A DNA stretch of 64,000 nucleotides, taken from NCBI RefSeq assembly GCF_001913705.1, contig NZ_MKQD01000037.1, positions 62,001 through 126,000 of the forward strand, in the 5' to 3' direction. A program made the translations under genes and the position numbers. The DNA comes from Thalassotalea sp. PP2-459. Its GTDB lineage: Bacteria > Pseudomonadota > Gammaproteobacteria > Enterobacterales > Alteromonadaceae. Under the pieces are notes generated by a model. It was not told the origin of the DNA. It made no database searches and saw only the letters and a program-made list of their open reading frames with translations. The first letter of the stretch is position 1; the number at the start of each line of letters is the position of its first letter. Shown piece by piece: positions 37,145-46,450 of the stretch.

Positions 37145-37993
37145 TTAAGCACTCGCTTGTAATTCAATGCTTTCTTCTAATAGGTCGAGGTAATCCTCTT
37201 GATCGAAATCTAAACAGCACAAAACATCTTCTTTAATCGCTTCCCAATCAGGTGCATCGCGGAAATGCTTTTGCTGAAAAACAAGATTCTCTGCCATTTT
37301 TAAAATAGCAAAATAGACTTGTTGGGAACGACTTTGAGACGTTGAAAGAAATTGACGGTCATGATGGCATAAAATTAACTGACAAATTTCTTTTGGTAAA
37401 CGCCAAGATTTAGCAACATAATAACCGATTGTGGCATGGTTAACGCGAAAAATGTCATCTTCGATGACGGTTAAGGTTTTACTGGGTGTATTAAAAGCCT
37501 GTTGATAAACTTCTGGGTAATTTGGGTACTTCATTGCCATAACAGGAATACCACAATCGTGAAATAATCCTAACGAAAACAACTTATCAGTAGAAACGGC
37601 TAATTTTATTTTTTTGCCAATATTAACTGAGGTACTAGCAATATTTTGAGCATTATCCCAAAACTCCTCTAAGGCTATACTAGAATCATTTTGACTAAAG
37701 CACCGTTGCATTAAAATATTAGTCACTAACGTTGAAATGCCAGTTAAACCAATAAACTTGGTTGCTTTATTGATATCAGAAATAGAGCGGGCTAAACCAT
37801 AAATAGGTGAATTAATGGTTTTGATCACGGTAGAGGAAACAGCAACATCTTGAGAAATAATGGATGCAACTTGATTAATATCAGGTTCATCTGCTGCAAT
37901 AACACGTTGTAAACGTAGCAGCAACTCAGGTTGAGGCGGTACTGAAAACCCACGTTTTATATCCGCTAATACTTTTTCATCGACTTCTAGCAT
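37145..37993 (-). CDS. HDOD domain protein
   Basis: A 282-residue single-domain HDOD protein. It shows PPQPELLLRLQRV, INQVASIISQDVAVSSTVIKTINSP and LGLFHDCGIPVM, typical of this HD-related family, which lacks the full catalytic HD motif and is thought to act in signalling scaffolds. It is convergent with the hybrid kinase gene and divergent from the YCF48-like gene. A signalling role is inferred from family and location. Confidence 0.88.
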   Translation of the reverse strand: MLEVDEKVLADIKRGFSVPPQPELLLRLQRVIAADEPDINQVASIISQDVAVSSTVIKTINSPIYGLARSISDINKATKFIGLTGISTLVTNILMQRCFSQNDSSIALEEFWDNAQNIASTSVNIGKKIKLAVSTDKLFSLGLFHDCGIPVMAMKYPNYPEVYQQAFNTPSKTLTVIEDDIFRVNHATIGYYVAKSWRLPKEICQLILCHHDRQFLSTSQSRSQQVYFAILKMAENLVFQQKHFRDAPDWEAIKEDVLCCLDFDQEDYLDLLEESIELQASA

Positions 37994-38169
37994 AATATTG
38001 ATCTTTTGTTATTGTTCTTGTTTTCGTTATGCTTCCCATACATTATGATGGGAATGAAAATTAACGCTTTGTTTAAAAAAACGACACTTTACTATCGCTC
38101 AAATTGTTAAAATAAACAATGCAAATTTTAAGTATCTCTTTTAAACAGCCAATAAAAGTAACCATAAAA

Positions 38170-39231
38170 ATGAAAACATCTAACAGAAAATTCAATCGTA
38201 CTAACTTTTTAACCGCACTGATTATGTTGTGTAGCTTAAGCTTTTCAGCGGTGGCAAATGAGCTTTCATGGCAGGTAAAGCAATTACCCAATGAACCTTC
38301 TTTGCGTGGTAGCGCTATGGTTGATGGGAAAATGTGGGTGACTGGTACAAACAAAAGTGTGTTTATCAGTGAAGATCAAGGAAATACTTGGCTTGATAAG
38401 TCAGTTAATACTGAGCAATTGTTAGACTTTAGAGACATTGAAGTATTTGATAAACAAACCGCCATTATTATGAGCGTGGGCTCAGGGAAAGATTCTAAAC
38501 TATTGAAAACTAATGATGGAGGAGATAGTTGGCACTTACTATACCAAAATGAAGATGAGCAAGGCTTTTTTGATTCCATTGGTTTTTGGGATAATCAAGT
38601 GGGTTTATTATTAGGTGATCCCGTTGATGGTTATTACGTTGTCAAAAAAACGCAAGACGGTGGAAAAACGTGGCGACGCATCGCAAAAACTAAACTCCCT
38701 TTGCTTCTCAACAATGAAGCAGCATTTGCTGCTTCTGGTAATACTTTACTCGTTGGCGAGCAAGGGAAAGCTTGGATCACAACTGGTGGCTTTTCTGCAT
38801 CTGTCTATGTTTCTCATGATTGGGGCGAATCATGGCAACGTCAATCTGTTCCACTGTATCAAGCAACACAAACAGCAGGTGGTTACGGATTGGCGTTAAA
38901 TCATCATCAACAATTGTTTGTTCTCGGTGGTGATTATCAACAGCGCCCTAAAGCCTATGCCAACATTGCACGTTTTGAAAAACAGTGGCAATTAGTCAAT
39001 GCAGGGCAAAGAGGCCTGAGAACTGCAATGAGCTGTTCTGAACGACTGTGTATCGCTACAGGAAAAACAGGCAGTGATTTGTCTTTTGATCAAGGCAAAA
39101 AATGGCAAGCCTTTGATAATGAAAATGCTGAGCAAGGCGATAAAGGTTTTTATACACTGGCAAATGAAGGTGAAATGTTTATTGCCGCAGGTGCGAAGGG
39201 CAAAGTAGGTGTTATTCGCGTTAAACCATAG
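38170..39231 (+). CDS. YCF48-like / BNR-repeat propeller, secreted
   Basis: From the ATG at 38170 (MKTSNRKFNRTNFLTALIM) the 353-residue protein has a signal peptide ending near FSAVANE, then BNR/Asp-box repeats (SEDQGNTW, TNDGGDSWH, TQDGGKTWRR, SHDWGESWQ, SFDQGKKWQ) that form a seven-bladed propeller of the photosystem II assembly factor YCF48 or oxidoreductase type. The upstream ATG at 38119 lacks a signal sequence. Role unknown; such proteins in heterotrophs often bind partners in the periplasm. Confidence 0.82.
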   Translation: MKTSNRKFNRTNFLTALIMLCSLSFSAVANELSWQVKQLPNEPSLRGSAMVDGKMWVTGTNKSVFISEDQGNTWLDKSVNTEQLLDFRDIEVFDKQTAIIMSVGSGKDSKLLKTNDGGDSWHLLYQNEDEQGFFDSIGFWDNQVGLLLGDPVDGYYVVKKTQDGGKTWRRIAKTKLPLLLNNEAAFAASGNTLLVGEQGKAWITTGGFSASVYVSHDWGESWQRQSVPLYQATQTAGGYGLALNHHQQLFVLGGDYQQRPKAYANIARFEKQWQLVNAGQRGLRTAMSCSERLCIATGKTGSDLSFDQGKKWQAFDNENAEQGDKGFYTLANEGEMFIAAGAKGKVGVIRVKP

Positions 39232-39242
39232 TGCCATGAATT

Positions 39243-39266
39243 GTGCTGCGAAATATCTCGCAGCAC
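39243..39266. terminator. 9-bp hairpin between convergent genes
   Basis: GTGCTGCGA (39243-39251) pairs with TCGCAGCAC (39258-39266). It lies between the YCF48-like gene and the PKD-like membrane protein gene; no T-tract. Confidence 0.55.
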
Positions 39267-39280
39267 TAATGTGACATCAT

Positions 39281-39841
39281 TCAATTTTTTCTGCTTACAA
39301 TATTGGTTTGCTTCCGCTGTTTTTGCCTCGCTGACAACTCAAGAGCTAGGGCAAGTAAACTTGCCAAAATGGTTGTAATGAATAAAAACTCTTTATTTAC
39401 TGTTTGATCTGAGACTTTAATTACAATGTCAGTAGTACGCTGTGCTTGCTGTTGCGCTGTATCTACAATTAACGAGAATGTAAGATTAATATCGCTTGAT
39501 ATTTTAGGCGCTTGAAATGATATTTTATTGTCGCGAGTTGTGAAATTAACCTTAGGGCCAGTGAGTTGTTGCCAAGAGTAATCTATTGGTTGTCTTTTGC
39601 CACCATCAACCACGGCAACTAAGGTTACTTTTTTGCCTGAAAAAGCGTTGTAAGTATTAATGCTCTTTATATGTATAGCAGCCGCATTGTTTTTAATGTG
39701 CGACTTTTTTAAACTGCTCTGCTGATATTGATTAAGCAAAAAAGCACCGATGGTGATCGCCATTAGTATTCCAAATAACATACCAAAAATTCGTAATAGG
39801 TGGTGGTGATAAAATTCGTTAATAGTGTTTATTTTGTTCAT
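39281..39841 (-). CDS. PKD-like bitopic membrane protein
   Basis: The start at 39841 is supported by AGGAAA about seven bases upstream; a longer frame overlaps the upstream gene. The 186-residue product has a membrane helix near 20-40 (MLFGILMAITIGAFL), a periplasmic immunoglobulin-like PKD/REJ domain (SGKKVTLVAVVDGGKRQPID, YSWQQLTGP, TFSLIVDTAQQ) and a second helix before a basic tail (ELSARQKQRKQ). It lies 43 bases downstream of the propeller lipoprotein gene, so the two are probably partners. I do not recognise a named family. Confidence 0.75.
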   Translation of the reverse strand: MNKINTINEFYHHHLLRIFGMLFGILMAITIGAFLLNQYQQSSLKKSHIKNNAAAIHIKSINTYNAFSGKKVTLVAVVDGGKRQPIDYSWQQLTGPKVNFTTRDNKISFQAPKISSDINLTFSLIVDTAQQQAQRTTDIVIKVSDQTVNKEFLFITTILASLLALALELSARQKQRKQTNIVSRKN

Positions 39842-39884
39842 ATATTTCCTACTGTGATGATTCTTGTTATGAAGAGGTAAATGT

Positions 39885-41930
39885 TTAATAGGGACCAAAA
39901 ATGTTTTCTGGTGCATACCAAAAACTGCGCCAAAGGTTGTTACCGTGTATATAGTAAACATCGTCAAGATTAAAGATTGCTCTATCATCTAATGATGAAG
40001 GGAAGTGTGGGGTGACATTCAAAGAATTATTAAACGCAGATACATTCCCAATGTGGTGTAATTGAGCACCAGTGTTTTTATTCGTTATTTCTATTAACGT
40101 TAGAAAGTTTTCTTTAGTCCAAGTTTCTATATTGGTATTTTTTTGTTGCTCGCTTTTTACTTGCCATCTTTCCATAGGAATGCCAAAGCGATGACGTTCG
40201 TTAGGTTCACTTACGTGATGCGCGAGTGCAAGATAATTGAATTCAACAGGAGTGAAAGCTGCTGGCTGTGTAAAAGAGGCGATGACTCTAGGTGAATTAA
40301 TGTTACTGACATCGAAAAGGCTAATTTTCGACCCTTGCACTATCGACGTTTGATCGTTCGTGTGAGTATTCTCAATTTGACTTTCTGGAGTATTTTGTTC
40401 TATGCCTAGTAAAAGTTCAGTTGAAATGGGGTGTAGATATGATAAACCGCTAGGTATGCTGAGAGTTCCACTAATATACGGTGCGTTTGGATTTGATAAG
40501 TTGACAAGATAGATAGGATCGCTTGCTAAAGACGTCATAATGTAGGCTAAATTATTATCAAAACGAACCGCTTTTATATTTTGCTGCACACTGTGATCAA
40601 GAGGACTTACTCCTATCTTTTGGGGCTGAGTATCATTGGGTAACCGCGCAATAATGTTAAGGGCTTTTTGCTGGCTATTTATGGGTTCCTGTAAAATAAA
40701 TAATTGATGTTCAAAGCCTGTATTTTCATTTCCTTCAGTAGTAACAACGCGTAACATCGACTGGAACTCACTGAACCGTAAGTTCTCGTTTAATTCGCCA
40801 AAACCACCGGGTAGTGCAACAGAACCACGATAACCAAGTTCTTGTTCTTTAAATGAAAACTTATGAATGACAGATGTTTTTGCATTGTTGATATGTTTTT
40901 TTGTGTTGTATAAGTACATGGCTTTTTTCGAAGTATATACACCTTGAATATCACTATTAATGCACCGTGATGTGATTGACTCTGGTTTATTAATATCAAT
41001 TACAGTCAATGTTGTTATTCCATCAAAACCATCGTCATCGTTACTTGTTGCAGAAATAAAACATTGATCAGATGTTACTAGTGGTGAGCTGATACCTTGA
41101 TCATTGGTTATTTGGGGGAGAATATCTGCTATCGGGGTTGAGTAGATTTTTCGATAATTAGCAAGGTGTTCAGCGTCGTTGTTTGCAAGTGGCAGCCCAG
41201 GAATATAAGGGGAGAAACTACTTAGAAAGTACAGCTTATTACCAATTTTTCTGCTATCAATAATGCGTCCGTCAACGGTAAAAGTATGTTGCAATATCGC
41301 TTGTTCAGGTGACGAAATATCAAGGATAGACAGGTGGGATCTGTGTCCTACAGGAAAAAATGACGCTTTTTCAGGGGTATTTTTACTTGCGTAACCTGCA
41401 TAGTGTTGTTGATTGCTAAAAGCTGCTAATCGATTATCGGTGATATATATACCATTAATTACGGCATCTTTTAACATCAGTGGAACGTAAATAATTGGCG
41501 TGATATCGCCTTGTTGATATGTCGATAAAATTTTAATACCTGGTGCTGATTCATCAGTTGATTGATCGTTATAGTGTGGGTTAGTTGCGATAAATATATA
41601 TTGATCATTTTGTTTTATTCGATCGCCTGCGAAGGTAGTATTTTTTATTGCCGATGATGAATAACGTAAAGAGGTTACTGCGTGTTTTTCATTATATATT
41701 GGTACTAAAGGGTATTTATTCCTCGCTTTACTTCTTAAATAAATACCGTTTCGTAAATGACGTTGAAAAGTATGACGATCTACTTTTTTTAATGGCGTTG
41801 TTGAGTTTTCCAATGCATTTAACGGCGGGATTGCGTGAATATTTTGTGTCACGATAATGTCTGCTTTGTCTGAGTTGCAGCCAAGAACACAGAGACACAG
41901 TGTAAAAAGAGTAACTTTCAATGTCATCAT
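39885..41930 (-). CDS. beta-propeller domain lipoprotein (Beta_propel family)
   Basis: A 681-residue secreted protein with lipobox VLGC (MMTLKVTLFTLCLCVLGC). It resembles the family of archaeal and bacterial secreted proteins with a C-terminal beta-propeller distantly related to WD40 (pfam09826): RHTFQRHLRNGIYLRSK-like start, then LSILDISSPEQ, DGRIIDSRKIGNKLYFLSSF, LTVIDINKPE, LFDVSNINSPRVIASF. Function is unknown. It is divergent from the MipA-like gene and cotranscribed with the PKD-like gene. Confidence 0.8.
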   Translation of the reverse strand: MMTLKVTLFTLCLCVLGCNSDKADIIVTQNIHAIPPLNALENSTTPLKKVDRHTFQRHLRNGIYLRSKARNKYPLVPIYNEKHAVTSLRYSSSAIKNTTFAGDRIKQNDQYIFIATNPHYNDQSTDESAPGIKILSTYQQGDITPIIYVPLMLKDAVINGIYITDNRLAAFSNQQHYAGYASKNTPEKASFFPVGHRSHLSILDISSPEQAILQHTFTVDGRIIDSRKIGNKLYFLSSFSPYIPGLPLANNDAEHLANYRKIYSTPIADILPQITNDQGISSPLVTSDQCFISATSNDDDGFDGITTLTVIDINKPESITSRCINSDIQGVYTSKKAMYLYNTKKHINNAKTSVIHKFSFKEQELGYRGSVALPGGFGELNENLRFSEFQSMLRVVTTEGNENTGFEHQLFILQEPINSQQKALNIIARLPNDTQPQKIGVSPLDHSVQQNIKAVRFDNNLAYIMTSLASDPIYLVNLSNPNAPYISGTLSIPSGLSYLHPISTELLLGIEQNTPESQIENTHTNDQTSIVQGSKISLFDVSNINSPRVIASFTQPAAFTPVEFNYLALAHHVSEPNERHRFGIPMERWQVKSEQQKNTNIETWTKENFLTLIEITNKNTGAQLHHIGNVSAFNNSLNVTPHFPSSLDDRAIFNLDDVYYIHGNNLWRSFWYAPENIFGPY

Positions 41931-42086
41931 GTTGTTCCTTATCGAATACTATGCATTATTGAATTACTATGAATGAAGTTAAGGTGAACTGCTGTTGCCA
42001 ATTGCTATTAAATGTAATCAGGTGTAATCGCCGCTAGTATTTGTTGGCTTCTGTGATAAATTGAGGCAAAAATTTTCGGAGTAAAC

Positions 42087-42929
42087 TTGTTGAAGTATTT
42101 AGCACTGCTATGTTGTTTTATTACTTATACTGCAATTGCTGGTTGCCACCCTGAGAGTGATTCGTGCGCACCCGTATCGCAATGGCAGTTTTCAATTGCT
42201 GTTGGTGGTGGTGTTCATACGAATCCGCTAAATGGCGGAGATAACATTCCTTTAGTGCTTGTTCCATCTGTAAGTTATTACAGTGAAAAGCTTTTTTTTG
42301 ATAATGGGTTGCTAGGTTATTCGTTAGTAGAAAATGAACGTTGGGTTTTTAGTGCGATTACACAGCTTAATCAAGAGAAAGCTTATTTTACTCGTTGGCA
42401 TCCAAAAAATATTTTTGTCGTAAGCATGAATAATGCGTTTCATGGCGCGTCAAAAGAAGCCATTGATATAAACCAAGTTGAAGATCGCGACTGGGCGCTT
42501 GACGCGGGGGGGCAACTTAATTGGTTTATTGATCAACACACAGATGTCATGGCAAAACTTCTGTGGGATGTTTCCAATGTTTACCAAGGTTACACAGGAG
42601 AATTGAGTGTTAATCACCGAGTAACTGTACCATTTATAGAACATAGCCAACTTTCTTTTGGTTTAGGCGCACAGGTTAATAGCCGTAAACTAGTGAATTA
42701 CTATTATGGTGTGGAGCAACAAGATAGCCTGTTTACTCAAGTGACTTTTCAAGGCAAAACCAGTATTAACCCTGTTTTTCATGTGAAATTTACGAAAGCA
42801 ATTTCAACCCAGTGGCGCTTATCGTTTTATTGGAAACGAAAGCTGCTTGATGCCAATACAGCTAACAGTCCACTGATTAACACATCACAAATAGATACCG
42901 TATTTCTAGGGATGGAATATGCGTTTTAA
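42087..42929 (+). CDS. MipA/OmpV family outer-membrane protein
   Basis: A 280-residue beta-barrel protein (SIAVGGGVHTNPLNGGDNIP, LVLVPSVSYYSEKLFFDNGLLG near the start, ending in an aromatic VFLGMEYAF). MipA/OmpV proteins are scaffolds or porins induced by envelope stress. The start is TTG at 42087 with CGGAG upstream. The N-terminal signal contains AGC at its end (TAIAGC), which could be a lipobox but is more likely type I. It overlaps the DUF3019 gene by 11 bases and leads a four-gene unit with a two-component system. Confidence 0.88.
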   Translation: MLKYLALLCCFITYTAIAGCHPESDSCAPVSQWQFSIAVGGGVHTNPLNGGDNIPLVLVPSVSYYSEKLFFDNGLLGYSLVENERWVFSAITQLNQEKAYFTRWHPKNIFVVSMNNAFHGASKEAIDINQVEDRDWALDAGGQLNWFIDQHTDVMAKLLWDVSNVYQGYTGELSVNHRVTVPFIEHSQLSFGLGAQVNSRKLVNYYYGVEQQDSLFTQVTFQGKTSINPVFHVKFTKAISTQWRLSFYWKRKLLDANTANSPLINTSQIDTVFLGMEYAF

Positions 42930-43305
42930 ACTCGGTGTTAAGCGATGGTTACTTATCGCTGGAATACTCAGTCAGCCACTTGTAAATGCACAAGAAGTGG
43001 TATTAAATATCTCTCCTACCATATGTATTGTTAATAAAATGGGTGAACCGTGCACCATGACAGTAAATGTGAATTGGCAAACCCCAAACGCTGGTAATTA
43101 CTGTTTATATCAAGATGCCGAGCAATTAACTTGCTGGCAAAACACGGCAAGTATAGCAACACGGTTAAATATTCATCTCCAGCAAAACATGATGTTTAGT
43201 TTACGAGATCAAGAAACAATATTGGCGCAAAAACAAATTCGCGTGAATGCGAGTGCACCAAGAAAATTTAGACGTAAATTACGAGCTCAATGGAGTGTAT
43301 TTTAA
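42919..43305 (+). CDS. DUF3019 family periplasmic protein
   Basis: A 128-residue secreted protein with signal peptide (LIAGILSQPLVNAQE) and four mature cysteines (TICIVNKMGEPC, YCLYQDAEQLTCW) likely forming two disulfides in an Ig-like fold. The DUF3019 family is found next to MipA and OmpR-type regulators in Alteromonadales. It overlaps mipA by 11 bases, and its stop overlaps the next start (TAATG), so translation is coupled. Possible sensor accessory for the downstream kinase (inference). Confidence 0.88.
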   Translation: MRFKLGVKRWLLIAGILSQPLVNAQEVVLNISPTICIVNKMGEPCTMTVNVNWQTPNAGNYCLYQDAEQLTCWQNTASIATRLNIHLQQNMMFSLRDQETILAQKQIRVNASAPRKFRRKLRAQWSVF

Positions 43306-43997
43306 TGGCAAACATATTGTTGGTTGAAGACGATGAACGTTTAGCTAAATTAATCAAAGACTTTTTAAAACAAAATGGTTTTGATGTTACGGTGCTACAT
43401 CGTGGTGATCACGCACTTGATTACATAAAAAAAAGCCAGCCTGACTTAACCATTCTTGATGTGATGTTACCTAAAGTAGATGGTTTTTCAATTTGTCGTG
43501 CAGTGCGTCCTTTCTATCAACAACCGATATTATTTTTAACAGCTAAAGACAGTGATATTGATCACGTACTTGGCTTAGAAATTGGTGCTGATGATTACCT
43601 AACAAAGCCCATTGAACCACGTGTACTACTTGCCCGAATTAATACACGTTTGCGGCGTAAGAGTGCTCCTGAACTCGCCGTTGAAACACTCTCTTATGGT
43701 GAGTTGTTTATAGATAAAACGGCTCGAAGAGTGACTTTGTCAAATCAGCTTATTGATTTAACAAGTCATGAATTTGAATTGTTATGGTTGTTAGCTGAAA
43801 ACGCGGGTGAACCGCAAAGTCGTGATTATATTCATCAAAAAATGATCGGACGTGAATACGATGGCTTAGACCGCAGTGTAGACGTGAGAGTGTCTAGACT
43901 TCGTAAAAAATTACATGATAACGTAGAACAACCCTTTCGTATTATCACTGTTTGGGGTAAAGGCTATATGTTGAGTAAAACGGCTTGGCACAGTTAA
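43305..43997 (+). CDS. OmpR-family response regulator
   Basis: A 230-residue transcription factor from the ATG at 43305. The receiver has the acidic pair D9-D10, phospho-acceptor D52 (LTILDVMLPKVDG) and K in YLTKP. The C-terminal winged helix shows LTSHEFELLWLLAENAG and DVRVSRLRKKL, as in RstA/OmpR. Its start overlaps the DUF3019 stop. It should be phosphorylated by the kinase encoded 43 bases downstream and probably controls mipA. Confidence 0.95.
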   Translation: MANILLVEDDERLAKLIKDFLKQNGFDVTVLHRGDHALDYIKKSQPDLTILDVMLPKVDGFSICRAVRPFYQQPILFLTAKDSDIDHVLGLEIGADDYLTKPIEPRVLLARINTRLRRKSAPELAVETLSYGELFIDKTARRVTLSNQLIDLTSHEFELLWLLAENAGEPQSRDYIHQKMIGREYDGLDRSVDVRVSRLRKKLHDNVEQPFRIITVWGKGYMLSKTAWHS

Positions 43998-44040
43998 TGG
44001 TAAGGGAAGCATTTCACTGTAATGGCGCATTGAGGCTGCA

Positions 44041-45297
44041 TTGAACCGCTTATTTATTCATTTATTTCTCGTGATCGTGCTAGGTTTAGTGACCATTAAC
44101 TGGTTAACAGAATCACTATGGCAGCAATGGTATCCTCAGGGGAATGTTGAAAACCCACCGTTAGTTAGATCGTTAAGCGTTATTGTAGAACAACAAGCCT
44201 TACAGCCTTTGCCTTTATCGTCATTGTCTACCTTGTTAAACATGCCTGTGAGTATGCTTTCTTTGCAAGAAGTGGCATGGTTACCACAGCAACTTAAACA
44301 GTTAAACGCACATAGGCCAGTTGTAACCTATGATGCCTTTGATCAACTCATTGTTTATGTCAAAGAGCAGCGCTCTCAACAAGTGTATATGTTTGGGCCG
44401 ATTAAGGTTAGCGCGATGGAGCCTGAGCACAATACGTTAAAAATCGTTTTACTTTGCTTGTCTTATTTGCTGCTCGCGCTGATTATTTACTTGTGGAGTA
44501 AACCGTTATGGCAAGATCTCAATCGATTAAATGCAATGACCGCACAAATAGCGAAGGGAAATTTCGCCATCACAGGTTTGAAGAGTAAGTCATCACCAAT
44601 TAGTAATATTGTAAAGACATTTCATACCATGGCGCAACGCGTTACTCAGTTAGTTTCTGATCAGCGACAGTTGGTTAACGCTGTGTCGCATGAACTTAGA
44701 ACGCCGTTAGCAAGGTTAAGGTTTTCACTCGAAATGTTAGAACAAGTTCCCGAGCAGCATCGAACTGAAATGAAGCAAGATGTTACAGAAATGTCGACGC
44801 TCATTGATGAAATGCTTAATTATGCGCGATTAGAAAACATTGACGCAAGCGATAGCAAACAACAGAACGATCTTGTGTTGATTGTAAACCAAGTGGTTGA
44901 TAAAGGTATTCGCCTATCTGATAAACAGATCCAGTGTTATCTACCAACGCATTGCAAATATTTTTGTAATGAAGTTCTCATTGAACGCGCACTACAAAAC
45001 TTATTGAGTAATGCGATAAGGTACGCTAAGCAACAGGTGACAGTTTCGCTCACTCAGCATGAAGATAATATTCAATTAATCGTTGAAGACGATGGTTGTG
45101 GTATCCCTTCCGAGGAACGCGATAAAGTATTTGATGCTTTTTATCGTATTGATAAAAGCCGCAATAAAGCATTAGGCGGCTTTGGTTTAGGTTTAGCAAT
45201 TGTTGAACGTATTTGTCGCTCACATCGTGGTTATTGTCAGGTAAACGAATCTTCGCTTGGTGGATGTAAGTTTATTATCAGCCTACCTCAACAGTAA
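44041..45297 (+). CDS. sensor histidine kinase (RstB-like)
   Basis: A 418-residue membrane kinase from a TTG start. Helix at about 5-22, periplasmic sensor 25-138, helix 139-157, HAMP ~160-210, HisKA with H217 (AVSHELRTPLARLRFS), HATPase with N-box NLLSNAIRYA and G-boxes DDGCGIP and GGFGLGLAI. It pairs with the upstream regulator, and the DUF3019/MipA products may feed its periplasmic domain. It converges on a protease gene only 16 bases away. Confidence 0.94.
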   Translation: MNRLFIHLFLVIVLGLVTINWLTESLWQQWYPQGNVENPPLVRSLSVIVEQQALQPLPLSSLSTLLNMPVSMLSLQEVAWLPQQLKQLNAHRPVVTYDAFDQLIVYVKEQRSQQVYMFGPIKVSAMEPEHNTLKIVLLCLSYLLLALIIYLWSKPLWQDLNRLNAMTAQIAKGNFAITGLKSKSSPISNIVKTFHTMAQRVTQLVSDQRQLVNAVSHELRTPLARLRFSLEMLEQVPEQHRTEMKQDVTEMSTLIDEMLNYARLENIDASDSKQQNDLVLIVNQVVDKGIRLSDKQIQCYLPTHCKYFCNEVLIERALQNLLSNAIRYAKQQVTVSLTQHEDNIQLIVEDDGCGIPSEERDKVFDAFYRIDKSRNKALGGFGLGLAIVERICRSHRGYCQVNESSLGGCKFIISLPQQ

Positions 45298-45313
45298 CAA
45301 CACGTCCTGGTGT

Positions 45314-46249
45314 TTAGGTAGAGCTAATAGCACGTTCTTCAAGTAAGCAGTAAAAGTCGAATGCGTTAGGTAAGCTTTCACCGTCAACCTGATACGAACC
45401 TAACATAAATTCGTAAGGCATATAGAGGTAGCCAGATAAACCAAAATTTCCCCCATAAGAGTTACGAATGAGCAAAGCTTGTTTGTCATCATCAAAGCCA
45501 ACGGCACAAACAGCATGGCCGCCAATACGTAATTCATCTTCACTTGGCATTGGCATAATGCCTGAAGATGGAATTTCGAAGAAACTACGGGGTTCAATAA
45601 AACCAAAAATTACCGGTGTTTGGTTACTCAGTGCGTGTTTAATTTCATCTATACCATGCTCAATACTTAAGCGGCAATATTTAACTTGTCTAAATGTTTT
45701 TGCTTGTTCAATCGCCTTTTTAGACGGTTTTTCGCTCATCAATTTTCGAATGATCGCTTGCTTTTCTGTCAGTACTAACTCAAGATTTTCGGTGATTTCT
45801 TCAAGAGATGCGGTTTTTATTAATTGATATAACGACTCAGGAACATGTGTTTTGGGGTAGGGCCATAAATCAGCACAACATACACCGAAAAGTTGCAATG
45901 CTTGGAAACCGTCACTGATCAATACCGGCATATTTTGTAATTCTTTGCCAGCTAATAAGCGCTCATGGTAGTAAATGTACATCGCAGAGGCTTTAGAAAC
46001 TTGGCTGCAATCATCAAAAAACTCAGTTTTTTGCCTATTTAACGTGATCTCCATGGCGGCTGATAATGCACACCCCGTACAAGCATTCAGTAAACCCTGA
46101 TCCATCACCGGTGAAATAATAAACTCGCGCAGATCAACGCGTGCTTGTTCACATGCTTGCCAATGGCTTGAATCGCAGTTTTGTTGATATAGAGAAGATG
46201 CAGTGCATTGATCATTTGGCACGACACTTCGGCAGTATAAATGTTGCAT
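45314..46249 (-). CDS. papain-like (C1 family) cysteine peptidase
   Basis: A 311-residue protein with a complete papain triad: Q51 and C57 in VMDQGLLNACTGCALSAAME, H245 in IGGHAVCAVGFDDD, and N263 in LIRNSYGGNFG. C60 is a second cysteine one turn after C57; which one is the nucleophile is uncertain, but spacing from Q51 favours C57. No signal peptide is evident, and the N-terminal 35 residues carry four more cysteines. AAGGAA precedes the start by five bases. It is a stand-alone gene, convergent with the sensor kinase; substrate unknown. Confidence 0.85.
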   Translation of the reverse strand: MQHLYCRSVVPNDQCTASSLYQQNCDSSHWQACEQARVDLREFIISPVMDQGLLNACTGCALSAAMEITLNRQKTEFFDDCSQVSKASAMYIYYHERLLAGKELQNMPVLISDGFQALQLFGVCCADLWPYPKTHVPESLYQLIKTASLEEITENLELVLTEKQAIIRKLMSEKPSKKAIEQAKTFRQVKYCRLSIEHGIDEIKHALSNQTPVIFGFIEPRSFFEIPSSGIMPMPSEDELRIGGHAVCAVGFDDDKQALLIRNSYGGNFGLSGYLYMPYEFMLGSYQVDGESLPNAFDFYCLLEERAISST

Positions 46250-46450
46250 GGTATTTCCTTATGTTGAATTGAGCGTGGATCCGAATCAAAGCAATATTTG
46301 TTTTGCTAGAGTTAACATACACTTGCTAATCATACATTTTTTTATCTCGACTAAACAAAGAACACTTTAATGAATAGTGGATGTTTTGTAGTACTTATGT
46401 TGTATTATAATCTTTGTAATTCAAAATATTACACTAAACAAGGATCGTAA

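Noticed and set aside
42087-42146. MipA as a lipoprotein
   Set aside because: AGC at the end of the signal resembles a lipobox, but OmpV barrels use type I signals and no typical +2 context follows.
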